From Gemmatimonadaceae bacterium (GTDB lineage: Bacteria > Gemmatimonadota > Gemmatimonadetes > Gemmatimonadales > Gemmatimonadaceae), in assembly GCA_030647905.1 (NCBI GenBank), contig JAUSJA010000033.1, positions 1-64,000 on the forward strand: DNA of 64,000 nt, given 5' to 3'. The position numbers and the translations under genes were made by a program. Under the pieces are notes generated by a model. It made no database searches, had not been told where the DNA came from, and saw only the letters and a program-made list of their open reading frames with translations. Shown here piece by piece: positions 58,221 to 64,000 of the stretch (position 1 is its first letter; every line of letters begins with the position of its first letter).

Positions 58221-60536
58221 ATGAGAATCCTGATCGTCGGTGCAGGCGCGCTGGGAGGGCTCGTGGGAGCATTCCTCACGCGTGCAGGAGAGGATGTGAC
58301 GCTCCTCGAGACGAATGTTGCCCGCGCACATCTGCTCAACACGGACGGACTGCACATCGTGCAAACAGGACGCGATGAATCCATCACCGTTCCTCTGCGC
58401 GTCGTGACGTCGGCGGAAGGGCTCGAGCCGTTCGATCTCGTGTTCATCGCGGTCAAGACGTATCAGACCGAGGACGCCGTGAAGGCAGCGTTGCCGGCCG
58501 CGCATGCGGGCACGCGATTCCTGTCGATGCAGAACGGCATCGGCAATACGGAGGTCGTGGCAGGCCTTGTCGGTCCCGATCGCGTGCTGTGCGGCATCAC
58601 GTACCACAGCGTGCAGCACGTCGGCCCGGGGCGGCTGCAGTTCCGCGCCGGGATCAAACCGATCCAGATCGCACCATTCGACGGGGTCGTGACCCCCGCG
58701 ATCGACGCGATCGGCGAGACGTTTCGCCGCGCGGGGCTCGATACGACGGTCGTCGCGAACATCGACCACGCTGTGTGGCACAAGTTGCTGCACAACGCGG
58801 CAATCAATCCCGTCTCCGCCATCACCGGCCTCACCTGCCGCGAGATCCTCGGAGACGAAGACCTGCTGGCGTTCATACGCGACTTGTGCGCGGAAATTGT
58901 CGCCGTGATGCGCGCGCGCGGCGTTCCCATCGTCGATGAGGAAGATCCGTTCCGTCCGCTGCTCGGATCACTTAACGCGCTCGGAAACAATCGGCCGACG
59001 ATGTGGCAGGATCTCGCGCGGGGCGTGCGGACGGAAGTGGACGCACTCAACGGAGCGGTCGTGGCGGAGGCGAAACGACTCGGGTTGCTCGCGCCGCACA
59101 ATGCGGCGCTCGTGCGGTTCGTGCATTCACGCGAGCGGCAACGGTTTCTCAACCGGCAGCACATCACGCGCTCGCTGGGACTCGACAGCACGTCCCGAAC
59201 GAACCGGATGAGTTCCGCTGCCGGTGGCACCTTTGCGGCTGCGCGGCGGGCGGACCGCGGGAACCAGCCACAGGCACCGCCGCTCGAAAGCACGCGGCGG
59301 CTGAAGGAAATCGTGCAGGCGTACTACCGCGACCTTGGTGCCGCCTCCGATGATCCCAACCGGTTCGTCGCAGCGTGTTCAAGCCTCGCCCCCGTGGAGA
59401 TCGTTCGCGCGCTCGGAATCGCTCCCTACTCTCCGGAGAACCATGCGGTGCTCATCAGCGCGCGTCATGAAGCGGCGCGCTATCTGGCGCGCGCGTCCAC
59501 GGAAGGGTTCTCCGAGTTCTCCAGCTCAGCGATGCGCGCGGACATCGGTGCACTTCTGGCGCAAAGCAGCCCGCTCATCGCGGCTCATGGGATCAAAGGT
59601 CCGCCGCGCCCCGATGTCGTCGTCTACTCGACCAACACGGGGCAGGAACTGCTGCGCTGGTTCGAGTTCTATGGCGCCCACTTCGGCGTGCCCGTTGTGG
59701 GCCTCCATCCGTCGTCGGCGCTGCACGAGATGGACAGCACCGAATTGTACGGCGCGGTCGAGCAGTTGTTGCGTCTGGTCGAGCAAGTCGAACGCGCCAC
59801 CGGTCTTACGCTCTCCATGGACCGGCTTGGCGAAACGGTGGCGTACACGGCGCAGGCGGCGAAACTGTGGGGCGACATTCTCGATCTCGCGCGCGCGGCG
59901 CCGGCTCCGCTGACGTTTTTTGACATGCTGACCCACATGACACCGATGGTTGTGCTCCGCGGCACGCCAGAGGCGGTCGCATACTACCAACTATTGAAGA
60001 GCGAAGTCGAAAACCGTATTGCGAACGGCACCGCGGCGGTGCCCGGCGAGCGGCAGCGCTTCTACTGGGACGGTCCGCCAATCTGGAGTGCGCTGCGGCC
60101 GCTCGCGCAGATCTTCGCCGACCGGGGGGTCGCGATCGTGGCGTCGACGTTCTGCGCGACGTTCACGCTCACGGGGCTCGACCCGCGCGACCCGGTCGAG
60201 AGCATCGCGCGGACCTACGCCTCCGTGTTCAGCAATCGCTCGGAGCGATATCAGCGCGACTACCTCGCCGACAAGTTCGCGCGGTTCGGCGTCGACGCGG
60301 CGGTCTTTCACGATTCCCGCACGACACCCGAAGCGAGTCACGTGCGCTACGGGCTCGCGGTTCGGGCCGAGCGGCAGACGGGCGTGCCGGCGTTCGTGAT
60401 CGAGGCCGATTCGCACGACGAGAGACTGTTTTCGGCCGATCGACTGCAACAGCGGCTCGGGGAATTCCTGGAACAGCATGAACCGCAGACAGCGGGCGTC
60501 GGCGGGCGCCAGCGAATGGACACGAGGAGGAGGTAG
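58221..60536 (+). CDS. Ketopantoate-reductase-like domain fused to a cysteine-less HgdB/BcrB-type subunit
   Basis: 771-aa fusion. Residues 1-325 are a complete ApbA/PanE-type reductase: NAD(P) site GAGALGG (7-13), with K188, N192, N196 and E272 of ketopantoate reductase conserved (VWHKLLHNAAINP, TEVDALNGAV). A linker (about 326-355) leads to an HgdB/BcrB-type domain (356-755) that is collinear with the protein at 61376 (LTFFDMLTHMTPMVVLRG, FYWDGPPIW, VAIVASTFC). The three cluster-ligating cysteines of that family are replaced: S435, G474 and S699. The second half is therefore a cluster-less partner subunit, and the first half offers a nicotinamide site. I know of no described protein with this architecture. 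Start at ATG 58221, 31 bases after the Dch-like gene. Confidence 0.85.
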   Translation: MRILIVGAGALGGLVGAFLTRAGEDVTLLETNVARAHLLNTDGLHIVQTGRDESITVPLRVVTSAEGLEPFDLVFIAVKTYQTEDAVKAALPAAHAGTRFLSMQNGIGNTEVVAGLVGPDRVLCGITYHSVQHVGPGRLQFRAGIKPIQIAPFDGVVTPAIDAIGETFRRAGLDTTVVANIDHAVWHKLLHNAAINPVSAITGLTCREILGDEDLLAFIRDLCAEIVAVMRARGVPIVDEEDPFRPLLGSLNALGNNRPTMWQDLARGVRTEVDALNGAVVAEAKRLGLLAPHNAALVRFVHSRERQRFLNRQHITRSLGLDSTSRTNRMSSAAGGTFAAARRADRGNQPQAPPLESTRRLKEIVQAYYRDLGAASDDPNRFVAACSSLAPVEIVRALGIAPYSPENHAVLISARHEAARYLARASTEGFSEFSSSAMRADIGALLAQSSPLIAAHGIKGPPRPDVVVYSTNTGQELLRWFEFYGAHFGVPVVGLHPSSALHEMDSTELYGAVEQLLRLVEQVERATGLTLSMDRLGETVAYTAQAAKLWGDILDLARAAPAPLTFFDMLTHMTPMVVLRGTPEAVAYYQLLKSEVENRIANGTAAVPGERQRFYWDGPPIWSALRPLAQIFADRGVAIVASTFCATFTLTGLDPRDPVESIARTYASVFSNRSERYQRDYLADKFARFGVDAAVFHDSRTTPEASHVRYGLAVRAERQTGVPAFVIEADSHDERLFSADRLQQRLGEFLEQHEPQTAGVGGRQRMDTRRR

Positions 60537-60539
60537 CCC

Positions 60540-61379
60540 ATGCCAGACAGCGCGAGCGGAATCGCGGCGGGAGTGGACGTCGGAACGGAGTGCGTGAAGG
60601 CCGTCGTGATAACGGATGCCGGTCGCACGCTCGGTCGCTCGGTGATACCGACGCGCGGCTACTTCCAGGTCTGCGCATACGAAGCGCTGACCGCCGCTCT
60701 CGATGATGCGCACAGGCGGCTTGACGAGCTGACGGGGATCGGAGCGACTGGCTTCGCCATGACGTGCGTGCCGAACGCGACGGTCACGATAACGGAATCG
60801 GTGTCGCACGCGCGGGGCGCGTTTCATCACCGGCAACACGCCATGACGCTGGTGAACATCGGCGGCGGCGATCCGCACGTGATCATCGTTGACGCTGCGG
60901 GGCGCCGGGTCGGGGAGCGCGGCATGCGGCGCTGTGCGGTGGGGGTCGGGAGTTTTCTGATGTTTTCGGCGCGCCACCTCGACGTGAACGCGACCCAACT
61001 CGACGAGCTCGCCGCTGCGGCCGGCAACGATGCGGCAGCGGTGAGCAGCTATTGCTCGGTGTTCTCCGCATCAGAAGTGCTTGAACGGCTGCGTGAGGGC
61101 GCCACGCGCGAGCAGGTGGCGCTGGGCTGCATACGGTCCATCGCGCAGCGCGTGCTGGAACTCGGTGGCTTCGAAGATCCCGTCGTGATATCGGGGGGCG
61201 TTGCCGAGTATTTCCCAGGCGTGCTGCGTGCGCTGGAATCGCTCTCGGGATTGCAGCTGACCACGCTGCCGGAGCCGATCTTCACTGGCGCATTCGGCGC
61301 GGCACTCGCAGCGTTCAGTGACCAGTGGGAAGATCCAGCGCGCCGCGGCGTCGACCAGGCAGAAGGAGCGCTGAAATGA
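60540..61379 (+). CDS. Divergent BadF/BcrD-type ATPase subunit
   Basis: 279-aa ASKHA ATPase of the BcrA/BcrD/HgdC family. The fold is clear: phosphate-1 GVDVGTECVKAVV (11-23), cluster cysteines C132 (MRRCAVGVGSFLMFS) and C172 (SSYCSVFSASEVL), and late VVISGGVAEYFPGVL. The phosphate-2 motif is altered to NIGGGDPHVI (106-115), with Asn for the first Asp and no Gln-Asp pair, and the GSTTTK loop is GTECVK. It probably plays the BcrD role, holding the shared cluster with limited or no ATP hydrolysis, beside the canonical ATPase at 62620. Strong ribosome site gaggaggagg just before the ATG. Confidence 0.85.
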   Translation: MPDSASGIAAGVDVGTECVKAVVITDAGRTLGRSVIPTRGYFQVCAYEALTAALDDAHRRLDELTGIGATGFAMTCVPNATVTITESVSHARGAFHHRQHAMTLVNIGGGDPHVIIVDAAGRRVGERGMRRCAVGVGSFLMFSARHLDVNATQLDELAAAAGNDAAAVSSYCSVFSASEVLERLREGATREQVALGCIRSIAQRVLELGGFEDPVVISGGVAEYFPGVLRALESLSGLQLTTLPEPIFTGAFGAALAAFSDQWEDPARRGVDQAEGALK

Positions 61380-62620
61380 CCGAACTGGCCAGCACCAACG
61401 CGCTACGCGCCACCATGGACGCGTATTACCGTTCGTTGGCTGATGCCGCCCTCCGCAAGACCGCACCGGTAGCCTGGTGCACGAGTGCGGGGCCGGTGGA
61501 ATTGCTGCGCGCGCTGGGCTTTGCCGTGCATTTTCCCGAAAACCACGCGGCGATGATGGGAGCCGCGCGCACGGCGAGCCGTTACCTGCCGCTGGCGCAC
61601 GCGCAGGGATACTCGCAGGACATCTGCTCGTACCTGACGAGCGACATCGGCGCGTACCTCGCGGGCGAGTCGCCGCTCAAAGCTTACGGATTGGAGCGCG
61701 CGCCAGCGCCTGACGTCCTCGTGTTCAACACCAACCAGTGCCGGGATGTCCGTGACTGGTTCGAGTGGTACGGACGCGAGCTACACGTTCCCGTGGTTGG
61801 CGTGCACTCTCCGCGCTCGATCGACGACGTCACCGAAAGTGACATCGATTCGGTGACCAGGCAGCTCGAGTCGCTGGTGGCTCCACTCGAGCAGGTGGCC
61901 GGCACGCGGCTCGACGACGCGCGGCTGATGGCCGCCATGCGCGCGTCGAGGGACGCCGCGCGACTATGGGGGACATGTCTCGGGACAGCGTCGGCCCGCC
62001 CGGCGCCGTTGACCTTCTTCGACGGCTCCATCCACATGGGGCCGGCCGTGGTGCTTCGTGGAAGCGACGACGCTCCGGCGTACTACCGGACGCTGCTCGC
62101 AGAACTCGAGCAGCGGGTCGAAAACCGTGTCGCCGCCGTGCCGGGCGAGACACTGCGCCTGTATTGGGACGGCATGCCGGTCTGGGGACGGTTGCGGGCG
62201 CTATCGACGATGTTCGCTGAGTTCCATACCGCGGTCGTGGCTTCGACCTACTGCAACAGCTGGGCATTTGCGGACCTCGACCCCGCTGAGCCGTGGCGGT
62301 CCGTCGCCCGTGCCTCGCTCGAACTGTTCATCGCGCGCTCCGAAGCACCGAAGGAGCGGTACATCGCCCGCATGGTGAAATTCTACGACGTCGATGGCGT
62401 GATTTTCCACGACTGCCGCACGTGCCCAAACAATTCGAACACGCGCTACGGCATGCCGGGACGTATCACCGAACGCCTTGGGATCCCGACACTGGTGCTC
62501 GACGGGGACGTCAACGATCTGCGGTGTTTCTCCGACGAGCAGGCGCGCACGAATATCGAGGGATTCGTCGAACAACTGACCGATGCGCGCGGGGCGACGT
62601 CAGCGAGGGGATCGCGCTGA
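61376..62620 (+). CDS. HgdB/BcrB-type active-site subunit of a second reductase/dehydratase
   Basis: 414-aa protein of the 2-hydroxyacyl-CoA dehydratase/benzoyl-CoA reductase family. All three cluster cysteines are present: C84 (SQDICSYLTSD), C122 (NTNQCRDVRDWFE) and C347 (IFHDCRTCPNNS, with C350 nearby). Other landmarks are WCTSAGPVELLRALG, YWDGMPVWGRL and VVASTYCNSWAF. It is collinear with, and clearly a paralogue of, the C-terminal half of the fusion protein at 58221, so the two probably form a heterodimer with a single cluster. ATGA overlap with the upstream ATPase and TGATG overlap with the downstream one. Confidence 0.87.
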   Translation: MTELASTNALRATMDAYYRSLADAALRKTAPVAWCTSAGPVELLRALGFAVHFPENHAAMMGAARTASRYLPLAHAQGYSQDICSYLTSDIGAYLAGESPLKAYGLERAPAPDVLVFNTNQCRDVRDWFEWYGRELHVPVVGVHSPRSIDDVTESDIDSVTRQLESLVAPLEQVAGTRLDDARLMAAMRASRDAARLWGTCLGTASARPAPLTFFDGSIHMGPAVVLRGSDDAPAYYRTLLAELEQRVENRVAAVPGETLRLYWDGMPVWGRLRALSTMFAEFHTAVVASTYCNSWAFADLDPAEPWRSVARASLELFIARSEAPKERYIARMVKFYDVDGVIFHDCRTCPNNSNTRYGMPGRITERLGIPTLVLDGDVNDLRCFSDEQARTNIEGFVEQLTDARGATSARGSR

Positions 62621-63432
62621 TGAAATTCTACGCCGGCGTCGACAGCGGATCCTGGACGACGAAGGCAGCCGTCATCGACGAAGAGGGCCACGTGCTCGGC
62701 ACCGCCGTTACGCGGTCCGGCGCCGACCTGGCCGCGGCGGCCGAACGCGCGTATGCGACGGCCCTGGCAAACAGCGGCCGTACGGGCGACGACATCGAGG
62801 CGGTATGGTCAACAGGTTTTGGCCGGAACACGATTCCATTCGCGGACGGATCGCGCACGGAACTCGACTGTCACGGGCGCGGCGTGGCCTATTACCTCAA
62901 GGGACCGCTCGTGGTGATCGACGTCGGCGGGCAGGACGCGAAGGTCATCCGTCTCGATGCCGCGGGGCATCGTCTGTCGCATCGCATGAACCGAAAATGC
63001 GCCGCCGGCACCGGGAGCTTCCTCGACGAAATCTCGCTGCGGCTTGGCATCGACATCGGCGAACTGAATGCGCTGGGTCGCGGCGCGACCGAGAGTCTGG
63101 AACTCTCGAGTTTCTGCACGGTGTTCGCCGGAACCGAGTTGCTCACGCTGATCCGCAGCGGCAAGCGACCCGCCGACCTGGCGATGGCTGCATACCGCTC
63201 GCTCGTCAAACGCATCGTCTCAATGGACGTACTTGAAGGTCGCATCGCTGCGACGGGCGGCGTCGTGGCCTACCATCCGATCGTTGTCGAGCTGATCGGC
63301 GCTGCATGTCGCGGCGAAGTGGTCGTGCCTCCCCACCCTCAGGAGATCGGCGCGTTTGGCGCGGCGCTCGCCGCATTGGCCGCGTGCGAGGAGCACGACA
63401 CGTCGGACACGGCGGAGTTGGTTCAACCATGA
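62620..63432 (+). CDS. BadF/BcrA-type ATPase subunit (canonical)
   Basis: 270-aa ASKHA ATPase with intact motifs: GVDSGSWTTKAAV (6-18), DVGGQDAKVI (101-110), C127 in NRKCAAGTGSFLDE, C166 in SSFCTVFAGTELL, and AATGGVVAYHP. It is the short HgdC-type form without the BcrA insertion. Paired with the divergent ATPase at 60540, it would provide ATP-driven electron injection into the HgdB-type heterodimer. TGATG coupling to the subunit at 61376 and ATGA to the synthetase downstream. Confidence 0.88.
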   Translation: MKFYAGVDSGSWTTKAAVIDEEGHVLGTAVTRSGADLAAAAERAYATALANSGRTGDDIEAVWSTGFGRNTIPFADGSRTELDCHGRGVAYYLKGPLVVIDVGGQDAKVIRLDAAGHRLSHRMNRKCAAGTGSFLDEISLRLGIDIGELNALGRGATESLELSSFCTVFAGTELLTLIRSGKRPADLAMAAYRSLVKRIVSMDVLEGRIAATGGVVAYHPIVVELIGAACRGEVVVPPHPQEIGAFGAALAALAACEEHDTSDTAELVQP

Positions 63433-64000
63433 ACCTCGCTGGCTCATCCGTCCGCGACGGAAACGTCATTTACTCGCTGCTGTCGCCGATCGGCGAGCGC
63501 GAGACCGTCGGGGCAATGCTGGCGCGCAATGCGGCCCGGCTCGCAGACCACGCCATGTATGGCGTCAAGCAGCGCGACGGACAGTTTCATCGCGTCACGT
63601 GGGGGCAATGCCTGCGCGATGTCGTCACGTTCGGACGATTCCTGGCGGAGGCAGGCGTGGATCCGAACACGCGCGTCGTGTCTTTCTCGCCGAATCGCGG
63701 TGAGACGCTGGTCGTCGAGCTGGCGACGATGTGCCTCGGCGCGACGTACGTCCCGATCTTTGCCGGCTATCCCTCCGCGGAGGCGCGCGACCTCATCGAA
63801 TACGCTGATCCGACGGTGCTCGTCGTGCCCGGACAGCAGCAGATCATGCGGGCGTGCGTTCCGCAGACGGTGCGCGCACTGATCACACTGGATCCGCTCG
63901 CGGACGCCGAACGCGATGCGGTGCTGGCCGGCACGCGAGCGGCGCATACGACATTCGCCGGGGTGCTGGAGCGCGGAGCCAGCGATGCCGATGGCTCCAC
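63429..64000 (+). CDS. AMP-dependent acyl-CoA synthetase, partial (runs off window)
   Basis: First 190 codons of an AMP-forming ligase: ETVGAMLARNAARLADHAMYG, then RVTWGQCLRDVVTFGRFLAEAG, VVSFSPNRGETLVVELATMCLGATYVPIFAGYPSAEARDLIEYADP. The N-terminal pattern resembles long-chain fatty acid-CoA ligases (FadD15-like) more than benzoate-CoA ligases. The ATP and adenylation motifs lie beyond the window edge. Its ATG overlaps the stop of the ATPase gene, so it belongs to the same operon and probably activates the pathway's carboxylic acid. Confidence 0.82.
   Translation, partial: MNLAGSSVRDGNVIYSLLSPIGERETVGAMLARNAARLADHAMYGVKQRDGQFHRVTWGQCLRDVVTFGRFLAEAGVDPNTRVVSFSPNRGETLVVELATMCLGATYVPIFAGYPSAEARDLIEYADPTVLVVPGQQQIMRACVPQTVRALITLDPLADAERDAVLAGTRAAHTTFAGVLERGASDADGS

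Noticed and set aside
1-64000. CRISPR arrays, tRNA, rRNA or prophage genes
   Set aside because: No regularly spaced repeats, tRNA-like cloverleafs, rRNA motifs, integrases or phage structural genes were seen on reading both strands.

Overview
The window reads as a high-GC, Gram-negative-type bacterial chromosome. The mix of large secreted beta-propeller (VPS10/BNR) proteins, S9 and M14 peptidases, DUF2723 and DUF4403 proteins, DUF4097-like DGSG-repeat proteins and TPR/TolB proteins is typical of Gemmatimonadota. That placement is inferred from gene style only; no rRNA or other marker gene is present.

Layout. 1-238 is a MITE-like element with terminal inverted repeats. 407-2500 holds a MazEF-type toxin-antitoxin pair, a RidA protein and a PhzF protein. 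2620-17949 is mostly housekeeping and secreted material: a DGSG-repeat protein, a TlpA/CcdA thiol-redox pair, a DUF2723 membrane protein, an M14 peptidase / APC permease / DUF4403 operon, LemA followed by a broken M48 protease, an MsbA-like ABC exporter and an M20 peptidase. 17946-20793 (minus) looks like a hydroquinone-type ring-cleavage operon: VOC dioxygenase, alpha/beta hydrolase and maleylacetate reductase. 20919-31242 has a cytochrome c lipoprotein, an unusual multi-pass membrane protein behind a perfect CRP/FNR-like palindrome, a histidine kinase / response regulator / TolB operon and a prolyl oligopeptidase. A 49-bp exact direct repeat (23805-23853 and 31242-31290) brackets that last block and copies the 3' end of the next gene. 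36.7-45.1 kb is a scarred region: remnants of dinB and pntB, an in-frame deletion chimera of otsA and a GH15 gene, two near-identical NhaD-type antiporters, NhaA and small membrane proteins.

The main interest is 45396 to the right edge, a nearly gapless rightward gene train. It begins with a class I (ATP-dependent) benzoyl-CoA reductase in the order bcrC-bcrB-bcrA-bcrD. It continues with a molybdenum hydroxylase (FAD subunit, then a fused [2Fe-2S]/Mo subunit), a TetR regulator, a thiolase, a ring hydrolase related to Oah/BamA that carries an extra C-terminal zinc ribbon, an SDR dehydrogenase and a dienoyl-CoA hydratase of the Dch type. Together with the 3-hydroxyacyl-CoA dehydrogenase/enoyl-CoA hydratase fusion at 31243-33285, which has the same 24-bp operator-bearing upstream block, these genes can account for reductive dearomatisation, ring opening and beta-oxidation of an aromatic acyl-CoA.

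Directly downstream is a second four-subunit BCR-like module (58221-63432) that I do not recognise as described. It has a ketopantoate-reductase-like NAD(P) domain fused to an HgdB/BcrB-type subunit that has lost all its cluster cysteines, a divergent BadF-type ATPase, a cysteine-complete HgdB/BcrB-type subunit and a canonical BadF-type ATPase. An acyl-CoA synthetase follows and runs off the window. This asymmetric, possibly NAD(P)H-linked reductase or dehydratase is the best candidate for an undescribed system here.
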